Assembly (NCBI RefSeq): GCF_918797505.1
Contig: NC_092798.1
Location: 13,649,305-13,713,304 of the forward strand
From: Bemisia tabaci
Lineage: Eukaryota > Arthropoda > Insecta > Hemiptera > Aleyrodidae
Length of the DNA: 64,000 nucleotides
Reading direction: 5' to 3'
This document shows positions 1 to 10,888 of this stretch, piece by piece (positions within the stretch are counted from its first letter, which is position 1; every line of letters begins with the position of its first letter). The notes below the pieces were generated by a model that saw only the letters and a program-made list of their open reading frames with translations, was not told the DNA's origin and ran no database searches. The position numbers and the translations under genes were made by a program.

Positions 1-118
1 ATACACGGTAAAGAATCTATTATTAAGGTGTTCGCTACGAACACCCTGTTTATCGATCATTTTCCATAGGTTTAAATGGCATAACAATTGATATATCGCA
101 AAGAACGCCACGCCACTG
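1..118. mobile_element. Right part of a T6 MITE (ends ...ccacgccactg), cut by the window edge
   Basis: This is the right end of a short element with terminal repeats cagtggcgtgg / ccacgccactg. It carries a small hairpin (ggtgttcg...cgaacacc) that recurs at 43072-43234 and 55496-55632. The left end lies outside the window. No coding content is visible. Confidence 0.6.
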
Positions 119-1283
119 GTATGTGTCTGTTTGTGGGTATGCGTTGATTTGCGACAGAGTGTTCTTATCAAAGGAGGACGTACCTATGTACAAGCGAATA
201 GGTTTCTATTAGACGGGCGTAAGTCCAAAAACTGATGAACCCTATAGCGTCCGCCTGTATGATCGACGAACGCCAGGGATAATGGGTTTTTGGAATTACT
301 CCCGTCCGACAGAAACAAATTCAAATAAGGTCATATACTTTTGTCTTTTGAATTTACTAAAACAAATCATTATACCTCATCGCTTACGTGACCAAAACCT
401 ACGTGACGTATACTTTCTAAAAAAAAACATATTACTTATAATTATAAATTGCTAGCAAAGTTGCATAATTTAAATAACAATTCAAACAACAGTGACAGAG
501 GAGATAGGAAGGTAATGGGACTCTTCTGTCTGTGCCCGACTGACCTCAAATTCATTAAGTTGGACGCATAAAAACTTAATGTCAGTTTTGCAGGGCCGAG
601 ATTGCAAATTGAGTCTCCAATTCTCCTCATTCACTTCATTTTTTTCCTTTTTTCTTTCGGTGCGTTTTCCTCTCTTTCCCTCTCTGTATTTTCGTACATT
701 TTCGAGCCACACTTTTTATAGCAGTTCCGGCAGACCTCCCGGGAGACTCTGTGAGGCCATTATTTCGGTTGATGTGGAGCTTGCTACGTCGATGTCAACT
801 CAGACATACGGGCGGAGAGGTAAAAAAAAGAGCGAGGGATGAAAATATAATTTAAAACCTTTTCAGTAGGCAAATGGCACAAGTACCAGGAGACAAAATC
901 ACTAACGAGGTTTCTGTTTTTTCATACGACACGAATCGCTGAAATCTGCAGCTCTGAATTTTCAAACCTTCCCGGAAAAAAGGATGGTCTCCACAACCAG
1001 CGGTTGGTTTTTATAGCAGTTTGAGTCGCTATCTGTAACGGCGCAAATAGAGATGCACATTTTTGCAGTTTCACCGTCGATGTACGTAGTAGTAGTAAGA
1101 TAAGTTTATTTTAAAGCGGTGCTTTAGCATCTAAGGCCATTTACACCTCTTTACGACTTGTCTGAGAAAGTTAAAAAAAAACTGAACTATAAGAAACCTT
1201 AACTTTGAATAAGTTCCGCTGGATGTCACCTTTTAAAAATGATACGTAAAATGCTCGACCTTTAATTTATAGAGCAAATTAAT

Positions 1284-1333
<50 letters not shown>

Positions 1334-1423
1334 GTCAAACCAATTCTGTGGCACTGAGTCAACGCGTCACTCGTTAATAAAATGATCTCCGGTGTCCGCA
1401 GAGCTAACATAAATCTTCACCTT
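119..1423. other. No gene recognised; pyrimidine-rich patch and long poly-T
   Basis: I see no conserved exon, RNA gene or complete transposon here. Positions about 600-720 are pyrimidine-rich on the + strand (tttccttttt, ctctttccct) and give short antisense open frames that look incidental. A 44-nt poly-T run occupies 1287-1330. Confidence 0.5.
1287..1330. repeat. Poly-T tract, 44 nt
   Basis: This is an uninterrupted T run. It may be the poly-A tail of an old minus-strand retroposon or simple homopolymer expansion; no recognisable retroelement body lies on either side. Confidence 0.9.
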
Positions 1424-1659
1424 CCGACCAAAGTATTATAAGCACCATGCGACGTTTCAAAATTTCCGACGCTATTTCATTTTTTCGCAGAGAAATTGTT
1501 CAACGAGGGTGTCCAAAAATTTCACTGAATTTTCCTTGTGCTGCCAATCAAATTCAGCGAAATTTTCGAACAGATTCAACCAACAATTCCTCTGTAAAAG
1601 AAATAAAATGGCGACGGAAATTTTGAAACGTCGTATGGCGCTTGTGATACTTTGGCCGG
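1424..1659. mobile_element. Palindromic MITE, family T7, copy 1
   Basis: The left arm (ccgaccaaagtat, then gcaccatgcgacgtttcaaa) is the reverse complement of the right arm, which ends atggcgcttgtgatactttg-gccgg. Arms are about 50 bp. A second copy of the same family lies at 61746-61966. Short open frames across it are chance products of the inverted repeat. Confidence 0.7.
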
Positions 1660-1824
1660 AGGTGACTTGAGGTGACGAAAAAAGAAAGAAAATCCCCGTT
1701 TTTTTTAAAGAAATTAAAATCCTTGTGAATTCCTTGATTTTCTCGGAAAATTTTCGACCCCTGATGAATCCTGACACTTCTCACTTTTTCCAGACTCTAT
1801 AGATACCCTACATTAAAATATTAC

Positions 1825-1896
1825 TGCGATGGCCGGGAATCGAACCCGGATCAACTGCTTGGAAGGCAACTATGCTGACCATTACACCACCATCGC
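1825..1896 (-). tRNA. tRNA-Gly (anticodon UCC)
   Basis: Read on the minus strand this is a 72-nt cloverleaf. The acceptor gcgatgg pairs with ccatcgc, and the discriminator is A. The A box (tggtgtaatgg) and B box (ggttcgattcc) are intact, and the anticodon TCC lies at 1863-1861 in a normal 7-nt loop (cttccaa). CCA is not encoded, as usual in eukaryotes. A TTTT polymerase III terminator lies at 1818-1815, just past the 3' end. There is no intron. It delivers glycine at GGA/GGG codons. The sequence is identical to the plus-strand gene at 2756-2827. Confidence 0.97.
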
Positions 1897-2069
1897 ACGA
1901 TGCACTAGTGACCTAGAGAGCAGACACATGAATCCGTATCTGCATTGTAATCAGCATCATTGTCAGACGCATCGTGCAGTGATATCTGACCCGGGGGGTA
2001 TCAAATGCAGCTCACTGCGCCTGCGTCGACTCAACCGCGGAGACAATAGCGCACAATGAGAAAAATAAT

Positions 2070-2755
2070 CAGTCCTCATGAACACTTGACTAAATGAACA
2101 ATAATATTCAAAACCTGAAACGCGCTATGCAGGCGCTGTTAGGATTTTATACTACTGTGTTCGAAACTCACCTTTGAGTTCCAGGAGCCATGGCCCATCA
2201 AGCTCGATTTTTAGGGGCTATTGAAGATTTTTAAGGGGCCAAATTGACTTAATGCCTAAATATATCACGGCGCATTTATTGAAAAGTTATACGAGTGCGC
2301 AAGATATTTTAGTTACAGTGATAGTAGCTGTAACTTGGGGAAGAGAAAAACTCCAAAAATCACCTAACAGAAGAAGTAGGATTTTTTATGATATTAATTA
2401 TGAACAAATTCCTCCAAAAAATCGGTAAAGAAATATTCAAAAATTTCCCTGAAAACTCTTCATTTGTCAAGGGAAATTTGGCAACACCTGGGGCCGCATA
2501 CGGCGTTTTTATTTAGCGTGACAGAGTGGCTAAACCGTGTCCTGAAAGGGTATCTCCCCGTGCGCCTTGACTTTTGGTCACGCGTTTCTGACTTCGCCCC
2601 ACCGAGCGCCACGGAATCACCCGCGTAGTTAGCTACGCGAAACGACCGACTCGGAATTTTCGATCTCTCTTGAATCATCATCCGACTTGCTCACAAAAAA
2701 TGCCCCCGTTGGATGCCGAATTTGAACCATGTGCGTGAGACCCGGCCTCCAATCC
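2070..2755. other. Spacer between the two tRNA genes, with a decayed T1 MITE end
   Basis: About 2410-2527 resembles the right half of a T1 element: ggaaatttggcaacacctg is followed by catacggcgttttta and a degraded terminal repeat. A matching left half is not clear. The rest is unassigned. Confidence 0.45.
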
Positions 2756-2827
2756 GCGATGGTGGTGTAATGGTCAGCATAGTTGCCTTCCAAGCAGTTG
2801 ATCCGGGTTCGATTCCCGGCCATCGCA
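2756..2827 (+). tRNA. tRNA-Gly (anticodon UCC)
   Basis: This is a 72-nt gene identical over its full length to the one at 1825-1896 but in the opposite orientation. The anticodon TCC is at 2789-2791, the A and B boxes are intact, the discriminator is A, and a TTTT terminator lies at 2835-2838. The flanks differ from those of the other copy, so the duplication is either old outside the transcribed part or kept identical by selection or conversion. Confidence 0.97.
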
Positions 2828-3073
2828 GGAAAAATTTTAATTTCGGGTTTTCCCGGTGAGCGCGGAGGACAGTGAACAGGTAAAATATTAACATTCAACC
2901 TTACAATAAATTAGTCCCACCAAAAGGACGAGCTGGTACAGTCGAATAATGAAATGCTTTATAATATGGGACTAATGGACGTCTTCGTTATTAGAAAGAA
3001 AATTGTATTAACTTTCCCATCAACTACCAACCAATGATGCTCAATAAACTTGAAAGCCCGCTTGAGTAGCTAA

Positions 3074-3752
3074 ATTGGACCAGGTTAAGCAGGAATGAAC
3101 CAAGCCACATCAGATTCTGCCAAATTGGGCGATTCGATGTTTTACATGAAAACGGTTGTGCGGATTCATGTGCAGATTTTAGTGAATTTTCTGTATAATA
3201 CAAAGCTCTTTAAGGTGATTCGTCAAGCTCAAATGGCGTGATCGAACTGGCTTGCGATGTATCGCATCGATTAGGACAAAAATTCCGGCAGATTTTGAAT
3301 TTTCAGCCAAAAAAAGGACGATAGTCCCTGCGCAAAAGACTAAAGGATAATTCTAAACCAAAAGATTAGCAAAATGTAGGAAAATGAAAGCAGGATCCAG
3401 TTTGGAAACAATTCTGGCATTCGATACAGAAATCGGTAACTGTATCGGATGCGAGGTTTATTTCCAAACGGGATCCTATTTTCATTTTCCTACATTTTGC
3501 GAACTTCTTGGTTAGAATTATCCTTGAGGCTCATGCGCAGGGGCTATCGTCCTTTTCTTGGCTAAAAATTCAAAATCTGCCGAAATTTTTGTCCTATTCG
3601 GTGCGATATATCGCAAGCCAGTTTGAGCTTGACGAATCACCAATTTCCAAAGGAGTCCGCAGAAACGCTCTCTTGCAGAAAATTAAATCGCCCAGTTAAA
3701 TTTTTCAATAGGTGATGTGATTTGGTTCCTCCCTGCTGAACGCGGTCCAATT
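3074..3752. mobile_element. T3 MITE split by a nested element
   Basis: The outer element begins attggacc-aggttaagcagg and ends ctgctgaacgcggtccaatt. It has the internal marks of family T3: ccaagccacatcag on the left, ataggtgatgtgatttgg on the right. Intact relatives at 6026-6285, 41185-41446 and 45882-46124 are only about 260 bp, and the extra length here is the insert at 3214-3641. Confidence 0.75.
3214..3641. mobile_element. 428-bp inverted-repeat element inserted in the T3 MITE
   Basis: The terminal repeats are ggtgattcgtcaagctcaaa and its reverse complement tttgagcttgacgaatcacc. Arms extend inward through attccggcagattttgaatt and ggacgatagtccctgcgca, giving a long fold-back with a centre near 3420-3450. 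No transposase frame is present, so it is non-autonomous. Confidence 0.8.
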
Positions 3753-4258
3753 TTGAATTTGCAAAGCTTTCATAAACCCTGCTTTTACAAAACTGTGAAT
3801 TCAGACATTGCCCCAGTTTTTCTCCCCACGGAAACCTTGGATCCAATTTTTTCGTTGGCTTAGTCCTCAAAAACGATTAAAATAAAGCTGCTGTTCTGGC
3901 TGCGTAAAAATGCTGTCACGGGTTTTCCGCCGTTTAAATCGCACGCAATGCAACCTGATGATGCAGATATTATTATGCTGCGGCTTCACTCGTCGGATTT
4001 CAACAGACGCGTCTAGCCGTCATCCAGGCCCGCCGATTAAGCTCGCAATTTCAGCGCAGTTTAGCAATACTTCGTTACATGTGTATGATCGTAGCGATGC
4101 CAACTGCGTATTTTCATTGCGGGGAAGTTGTAGAATGAAGACTACACTGTAAGTGTCTTCCATTTCCAGCATAATAGGGTTGTTAAGTATCTGCGCGTGT
4201 ATGATGTCGCTGATTTTCCTCCAGGCAAAATGCACCAGAGGCGAATCCAGCAATTTAC
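3753..4258. other. No gene recognised
   Basis: Mixed-composition sequence without a recognisable exon, RNA gene or transposon end. Open frames here are short and on both strands. Confidence 0.4.
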
Positions 4259-4434
4259 AAAGTGTCTAGTTTTTTTTTTCATTTTGGGAAATCCTGATTT
4301 TTCCTGATTTTTGACTACTAAATCCTGATTTCAAAATTTTTCCAAATCCTGATTTTAATTCCTACATAAGCTCATGCGAAAGTAGATAGAATCGGAAAAA
4401 TCTGGAAAATCCCGATGCTATTATAGACACCCTG
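4259..4434. mobile_element. MITE of family T8 (ends ...tagacaccctg)
   Basis: The left end is gtgtctagttttttttt and the right end atagacaccctg. Between them lie repeated aaatcctgatttt motifs. A larger relative with the same ends and the same internal motif lies at 10889-11183. Confidence 0.65.
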
Positions 4435-4960
4435 ATTAAGTAACACCGAACTCCCTCCATTTAAACCCATGTTAAATTGTCGATTCTTGTTGAAGCACCT
4501 CGTACCTCCAAGAATCGATATATTTCCATATGTTTAAATGGAGAAAAGACAATCAGCAGACAAGAGCACTTTTTTCTCGGGAGAGGGAATTATGTTCCCC
4601 CTCGCAGTATCTTTATGTCCCGGAGAGAAAATGTCTTTCTCATTGGCAAGGGCTCATTCAACAGCCACATCCTCTTTTCTTCGGTCCCCCATCCCTTCTT
4701 GGTTCAAAATGCAGTATCATTGCTACTCCCGCACCTAGGAATCTATGCAAGTAGGTAAGTTTCACTCAAAACTTCATCGGTAATCGTAGGATCATCCGCG
4801 GATCAGCGATCATCCTAGACCTCGCATTCAACGCAAGAGCTCTCAGTCAAACAAATCGTCCAACTTTCGACACGTATCATCTCGGATCCACTCAACTCCA
4901 AAACCGTGGAGTCAGCAACAGTTCCGAAATTCAACCGACGCAGAAAGTTTTCGAGCAGTG
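4435..4960. other. No gene recognised
   Basis: Three overlapping open frames of 66-93 codons cross 4477-4758, but none has a recognisable domain and they overlap in different frames. I treat them as chance. Confidence 0.4.
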
Positions 4961-5665
4961 TTGCATACCCGAAGACATAAAATCGAAATTACTACGAATC
5001 AACTTAAAAAAGCAGCAATCATAGAACGATTTATCACTCTCAAAATTAATCTTGTATCGACAAGGAAACACCTAAAACACGTATCTCGGTTTGCGATGTT
5101 ACAAGACTTCCTGCCATATTTTATATTTTGAGTGGGTGACTACCCAACGTCAATTCTTTAAAACCTCCATGATTTTTATCCCCGGTGCAAAGGAAATTAT
5201 GTGAAAACTTCCGAGAATAATGTCAGTTTGTTCCGATTCAAAGAGGTAAAATGGGAGCATTTAGATTTTAAAACACAGTAAACGAGATACGTGTTATGAC
5301 ACTTTCATCGTAGATATGTTGCGAATCTGAAGACATAAAATCGAAATTCCCAACGGAATCAACTTAAACTATCAAAATTTTAAAGACGATTTAACGCTCT
5401 CAACAGTAATCCTTATAACGACAGTAAAACACCTAAACCACGTGTCTCGGTTTGCGACGTTGTAAGACTTCCTGCCATAATTTATATTTTGAGTGGGTAA
5501 CTGCTCAACGTCAATTCTTTAAAACTTCCTTGATTTTTTCCCTTGTGCAAAGAAAATTATGTGAAAACTTCAAGGGATGATGAAAAAAAAACATAAAATG
5601 GGGGCTGAGATTTTAAAACACCGCAAAAGAGATACGTGGTTTAGGATTTTCACCGCCGATATGCA
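4961..5665. repeat. Two tandem copies (about 350 bp each) of dispersed repeat R1
   Basis: Unit 1 starts near 4961 and unit 2 near 5319. Each runs gaagacataaaatcgaaatt, then ctcggtttgcga, gacttcctgcc, tcaacgtcaattcttta, attatgtgaaaactt and finally gagatacgtg. Single copies of the same repeat occur at 25275-25512 and 48930-49275. There are no clear terminal inverted repeats and no coding capacity, so it may be a SINE or a fragment of a larger element. Confidence 0.75.
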
Positions 5666-6025
5666 TCGCTCCACACACGTGCTCCTACTTTTTCGGCTCT
5701 GGGAGGCGTGTATGTTTCCGAGATTAATGAGAGGGCTTTGGTTCGAGCTATTCCTTGTAAGTTGATGAGCCAATCCACCCCCTTAGATCCTCTCAGGCTA
5801 AAAGACGGGGGGCTCTTGAACTTTAATCCCCCCCCCCCGTCCCCCGTTTGATCCCTTCTCCAAGATTCGGTTAAGCCGAGCTTACTCCTACGAGTTCGCC
5901 CTGACTGAGTTAGCGATAAAACGCACCGTTTACAGGGATCAGTGTTCCCTATCATGCATTTATCGCGTGGGAGAAAGTTCGAACTACTTCTTAAAGGGTG
6001 AGTAATCTGTCACCGGTAGGATAAT
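5666..6025. other. No gene recognised; C-rich tract near 5830-5850
   Basis: A 12-nt C run followed by gtcccccgtttg lies at about 5828-5850. Nothing else is recognisable. Confidence 0.4.
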
Positions 6026-6285
6026 ATTTGGACCGCGTTTGGCAGAAAGGAACCAAGCCACATTAGTTATTGCCAAATTTAACGAGTCAATCTAACTTTT
6101 AACGAGGCAACTTTGGTGCGGATTCCTTCGAAAATATTTAGGAATTTGCTTCGTACGTTGCAAAAAATTCACTGACATTTCCACAAAAATCCGCACAACC
6201 GTTTTCGTGTAAAAAAATTAAATTTCTTTATTAAATTTGGCAATAGCTGATAAGGCATTGGTTCTTTTCTGCTCAACGCGGTTTA
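6026..6285. mobile_element. T3 MITE, intact copy
   Basis: Starts tttggaccgcgtttggcag and ends ctgctcaacgcggttta. The subterminal pair aaccaagccacattag and the matching right side are inverted. Centrally, gtgcggattccttcgaaaa is mirrored by aaaaatccgcacaaccg. The length matches the family. Confidence 0.75.
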
Positions 6286-6544
6286 TTCGGCACTTTTCCC
6301 AAGAAATTTTTTTTAGGGCTGAACCTTTCTGAGCCGCGCCTTACATCTTCTTAAAGGGATTTTTCGTGTCTGAATATCAACGAGCGGTTTTCTGATGTTT
6401 ACATCGTTGATCTGAAAAGCGAGATCAGAGAAAATGTATTCTAGTGATCCCGCACTGCTAATTTAATAGAAATAAATATTTAAGAACCATAATAACTATT
6501 TTTTAAATGATTTATTGTTCAAAAAAATCGTGAAAAACCCTTCG

Positions 6545-6912
6545 AGCCGCCCCTAAATTACATAACGCTCAAATGGTGGCAGGGGAGGGATCGCGTTACG
6601 CGGCGTTACAGAGAGGTTGAGGTAAAGAGCGAAGGGTTACATAACGAATTCAAGTGATTTATTGTTCGAGTTTCTGTACAATTTTTCGTCGCTCGTCTTC
6701 AGAAGTTTTAAAGAATCTTAAAAATATTCTCGGCAATACTTTCACTTTCCCTCACTAAATAGAAACTCGAATTCGTTCAGTAAAAGTACGGTAGTATTTA
6801 GATTATATTTTATCGAAAGGGGGGAGGGTCCGGACAAGGTTACGTTGTCTTTAAGGGGGGAGGGGTCAAAAAACAGCGAATTCAGCGTTACGCAATTTAA
6901 GGGCGGTCCTTT
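6545..6912. mobile_element. Inverted-repeat element with ends gccgcccctaaatta
   Basis: The left end gccgcccctaaattacat-aacgct is the approximate reverse complement of the right end agcgttacgcaatttaagggcgg. A GC-rich, G-run-containing interior follows. It has no open frame of note. Confidence 0.55.
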
Positions 6913-7560
6913 CTATAGAGCCAGAGAGTGCAAAAAGAGTTACACAAAATTGAAAACTTTGAGCATATGCCTTTAAATTTCAGAGCAAACGAGAAGATTT
7001 ACCTCAGTTTGAAATCCGTTTGGATCCCTCTCTGAAACCGGCGATTCATCTCATTCGTGGATCCGGAGCCGAACCCTATTAGGGACGAATTTCAGAACTG
7101 AAAAAGGTTCGCCGCTTGTATGCAGCCAGTTGCTGCATTAGCTAATTTTATTTATTTTTTTTTATTTCAGCCATCGGCAAAGTTCTGGTAGTGTGAGTGC
7201 GCATCCTGTGCTCACATCATCGTTTCTCTGACGAGAGAGCGTAAGTACATCTCAATGTTGCCAAATTTCCGAGCGCAAATTGCTTTCATACGAGGAGAAT
7301 CTTGGAAATTTCCGGCTGAAAATTTCACATATTTTTCTTTTGATCCCGTATAAAAATTAGAAAAATTTCCAGTGAAAATTGCACGGGTTCATTCTTGCAA
7401 AAGATTGAATTTTTTTGGTCAATTTTGCAACCTTGGAATGGAGTTACGTCCCTTCGCCCGGGAAACGCCGACATGTAATCCGCCCGACCGAGGAAGGATT
7501 AGCCAGAAACGAATATCGCGCAAAAACTTTCCCGATCAGCAAAATCTATTAATTAACATC
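6913..7560. other. Unassigned, with T1-like fragment
   Basis: About 7255-7390 resembles the T1 interior (atgttgccaaatttccg, then gaaaatttc and cccgtataaaaattag) without clear ends. The rest is unrecognised. Confidence 0.4.
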
Positions 7561-8126
7561 GGAAGGTAGGCGGGATACCCCATCGCATCGATACTTCCAT
7601 CCCTTCCACCCATGCTGCAGTACTAAGAAAAACCGCCGTATGAACATTCAGATGTTGCCAAATTTCCTTCTATAAAATAAAAAATTCCTGGAAAACTTGA
7701 GGATATTTTTATGCCAATTTTTACATGATTTCAATCTCAATTCAATCTATACGGAAGGTGGGCGGGATACCCCATCGATACTTCCATCCCTTCCACCCAT
7801 GCTGCAGTACTAAGAAAAACCGCCGTATGAACATTCAGATGTTGCCAAATTTCCTTCTATAAAATAAAAAATTCCTGGAAAACTTGAGGATATTTTTATG
7901 CCAATTTTTACATGATTTCAATCTCAATTCAATCTATACGGAAGGTGGGCGGGATACCCCATCGATACTTCCATCCCTTCCACCCATGCTGCAGTACTAA
8001 GAAAAACCGCCGTATGAACATTCAGATGTTGCCAAATTTCCTTCTATAAAATAAAAAATTCCTGGAAAACTTGAGGATATTTTCATGCCAATTTTTCACA
8101 GGATTTCGATCTCAATTCAATCTATA
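7561..8126. repeat. Tandem array, three units of about 187 bp, inside a T1 MITE
   Basis: Units start at 7561, 7753 and 7940, each with ggaaggt-ggcgggatacc. Unit 1 is 192 bp because catcg is doubled; unit 2 is 187 bp; unit 3 runs into the right half of the MITE. Each unit carries a genomic flank (ggcgggataccccatcg, tccatcccttccaccc) joined to the T1 left arm (ctaagaaaaaccgccgtatg, gatgttgccaaatttcc). Units 2 and 3 are nearly identical, so the amplification looks recent. Confidence 0.9.
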
Positions 8127-8240
8127 GTATCTGAAAATTTCGAGGGAAAATATTGATAACTTTCCTGAAAAATGAACAGTTTACTGGAGGAAATTTGGCA
8201 ACCCTCGAAGGCTCATACGGCGTTTTTCCTTAGCACGGGA
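7611..8240. mobile_element. T1 MITE enlarged by internal tandem repeats
   Basis: The left terminal repeat (tgctgcagtactaagaaaaa) is in unit 1 of the array and the right terminal repeat (cggcgtttttccttagcacg) ends at about 8240. The right half has the usual T1 order: tatctgaaaatttcgag, then ggaaatttggcaacc, then catacggcg. Confidence 0.75.
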
Positions 8241-8560
8241 GCGTGGCGATCCCGAGGGAGCCGTTTTTTGTTGGGTTCCGAAGTCAGATATTCGATGCCG
8301 AAAGCTCGATATACCTGGAATAAAAGGGATCGGCCGGCGAGATTGGCCGCGACTGTCATTTGTCATCCGATAATCCCGGCCTAGAAATTAGGTCCGTCTC
8401 GTGGCCGAGCGGCGTATATCTTGCCCGCTTTGACGGGCTATTATTTTTCGGCCGCGGGTTTTGACGTGGTCGGGGGAGGTTTAATGTGATGGGATCGGGT
8501 TGAGGTGAAGTTATGATCCGCCGGGGTCACGGTTCTCGATTTATATAGCATTGATTTTCT
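8241..8560. other. No gene recognised; GC-richer stretch
   Basis: Relatively GC-rich (ggccgagcggcgtat, cggccgcgggttttgacg) with no coding exon or RNA fold that I can identify. Confidence 0.4.
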
Positions 8561-9068
8561 CGTCAGAGCCATAGAGATAGAGCTAGGATCGAAGAATAAT
8601 GAAGATTTGGTCGAGGGAAAATGAATGCCTTTTTCCGGGAAATGCTCTCGTCGATAATTAAAAGTTCAAATCGGGGGGTCTTAAACGGCTCAAATTTTTA
8701 GAGCAAAAAAGCTGAGATCATGTGAACCTGAAATCCAAATGTCAACATTTCCATTAATTTCGGGTTGCCGCCAAATCTAAAAAAATTAAATTCCCTGATA
8801 TTCCTTGACACGTCAAAGCCATAAGAAATAGAGCTAGGATCGAAGAAAAATAATGAAGATTTGGTCGAGGGAAAATGAATGCCTTTTTCCGGGAAATGCT
8901 CTCCTTGGTAATTGAAAGTTGCAATCGGGGGGTCTTAAACGGCTCGAATTTTTAAAGGAAAAAAGCTGAAATCATGTGAACCAGAAATCCAAATGTCAAC
9001 ATTTCCATTAATTTCGGGTTGCCGCCGAATCTAAAAAAATTAAATTCCCTGGTATTCCCTGACACGTC
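8561..9068. repeat. Direct tandem duplication, two units of about 250 bp
   Basis: Unit 1 (8561-8810) and unit 2 (8811-9068) each run gagctaggatcgaagaa, ggtcgagggaaaatgaatgc, ccgggaaatgctctc, ggggggtcttaaacggctc, then atttcgggttgccgcc and attccctg. They are almost identical. Each unit ends in ttccctga-type sequence typical of another dispersed repeat (T9) in this window. Confidence 0.9.
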
Positions 9069-10140
9069 TAGGTGAAATTCCCTGGCAATTGAAGATATCC
9101 CAAATGGTCAAAAAGACATAATTAGAAATAGTTTTCGGGCATTTGTGATTCGAAACATCAAACCCATTTCAGCCAGCAAAAAACAGGTGCTTATCGATTT
9201 TCCTGACATTTTCGTCGTTTTCCCTGACATTTCCAGGTTTTTCCTGGCTATGGCAACCCTATAATATTGATCACATAAGAGTTTAAAATATCATTTGGGC
9301 ATAAGGGGAGTCCGGGGAAACAACACTCGAAAATTTTCGAAATTATGAAGCATCTGATAAGCAGCTAGAGTCGTTTCGTCATAAATAATCACCAAATGTA
9401 AGCATACTTCCTTCTTCTTTCGTCCGTCCCTCTCCTTCTTTCTTTATTCACTTTTTCTTTCCTCTCATTTTCGAGCACACAGGGGGGGGGGGGGGGGGGG
9501 GGGAGGGAGGCCATTTGGATCCGCCTAATAAGGCAACAGCGCCATACCGGCGGTAAACTTCCTTTCCTTAATGTTGTTATTCATACTTCTCTGACTTGGA
9601 CAAGCTCTCGAATGATCAATTTTTTAAACAAAATTTTAATGATCTTCGTGCCAAATGTAAAAAAAGTAAAATAAGTAATCCCTCTTAGTTGTGGTATTTT
9701 TATCTTATACATTTATTTTCTCTGCGCCTTAAGCTCATGGGCTCTTGTGCATGTGCGTGCTCCTGACCTATCCATATGTTTACACGTATAGATCTGGGAA
9801 AAGTCGAAAAAAAAAAATTTATATTTTGATGTATTCGATACATTTATACCTACAGTTACTACCGTGCATTTACGATAAATCAAGGGATGAGATCGTTTTT
9901 CTCAGGTGGAATAAAAAATATGAGGAGCTAAAAAAAAGAGGCCAATTCCTCATGTTAGGTCTTTAACTTGGATTGAGAAGATTATTATCTGCTTCATATT
10001 GAAGGCGAGCCTTTACAAAAATGAGCACGATGTATTATACGAACAGCAGAACTGATCCTATCTATAAATGGCATGATTGCACTCTTAAAAATGAGATGTA
10101 AGTGAATCCATCCAACTCTACGTACTAGGAGAACTCCGTC
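9069..10140. other. T9 repeat remnant, poly-G tract, otherwise unassigned
   Basis: About 9069-9262 is the decayed continuation of the ttccctgacattttc repeat (ending ttttcctggctatggcaac). A 22-nt G run lies at 9482-9503. From 9700 to 10140 I see nothing recognisable; one 73-codon open frame (9745-9966) has no known domain. Confidence 0.5.
9482..9503. repeat. Poly-G tract, 22 nt
   Basis: Uninterrupted G run followed by gagggagg. It could form a G-quadruplex and is also a place where sequencing length is unreliable. Confidence 0.9.
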
Positions 10141-10588
10141 GTGTCAGACGTTGCCAAATTTCCTTCGACGAAATATCAATTTTCAGAGAGTTTAAGGGAA
10201 ACATTTTGGTCTATTCTTTTAACCGCACCACATTTTGTAATAGGTACGTAAAGCTGACTTGACCTCCTTCTATTTTTCAGAGAATGATGGAGAAGGCCTG
10301 AAAAATGCTGGAAAAAATATTTTATCGGAAAATATTATTTATTTTAAAGTGAGAGGCTCAAACTGAATTTGACCCTCCTCCCCATCATGAGGCAAGCTCA
10401 AGCTCAGACCCCTTTCACCTAAACAGGCTTACATGCTACTTCGGCTCCAATATTATGAGCATTTTCCTTCCGAATTCGTGGAGAATTATGATCGCAACTC
10501 ATCTTAAGTGTCTGAAAATTTCGAGTGAAAATATTCCTAACATTCCCATAATAAAAATATTTTATATGCTGTGTTACGGCAGACGTTA
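10141..10588. mobile_element. Degenerate T1 MITE
   Basis: A left-arm match (cagacgttgccaaatttcc) at 10146 and a right-half match (tgtctgaaaatttcgagtg) at 10509 are separated by unrelated sequence. Terminal repeats are eroded. It abuts the next element. Confidence 0.5.
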
Positions 10589-10831
10589 CTGCCGTGCTTA
10601 AGAGAGAATGTCTTGTGAAAATTCGAATGTTGTTAAGTTTACTTTCTCAAAACGCTTATTTGTGAGGAAAATTATGAACTTTTTTCATTGACATTTTCCC
10701 ACGTTTTAGCCTAAAAAACAAACCAAATTCTCTAAAAATTGGAAAAAAGAATACTTATAAATTTTCCCGAAAGTTCGTGATTTGTCAAAGGAACCTCAAA
10801 AGGCTGATACGGCGTTTTTCCTTAGCACGAC
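10589..10831. mobile_element. T1 MITE, full length
   Basis: Left end ctgccgtgcttaagag, right end cggcgtttttccttagcacg. Inside it has cattcgaatgttgttaag, ttctctaaaaattgg and cccgaaagttcgtgatttg, which define a T1 subfamily shared with 12845-13090, 35872-36123 and 56214-56467. Confidence 0.8.
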
Positions 10832-10888
10832 TGAGTAGTAAGTACATTTCTGGATGAGCCACGGTTAACCCATTGCTCATGCTCTTTA

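Noticed and set aside
1829..2059. Open frame of 76 codons beginning MAGNRTRINCLEG
   Set aside because: It is the antisense reading of the tRNA-Gly gene; the matching frame at 2629-2898 arises the same way from the second tRNA.
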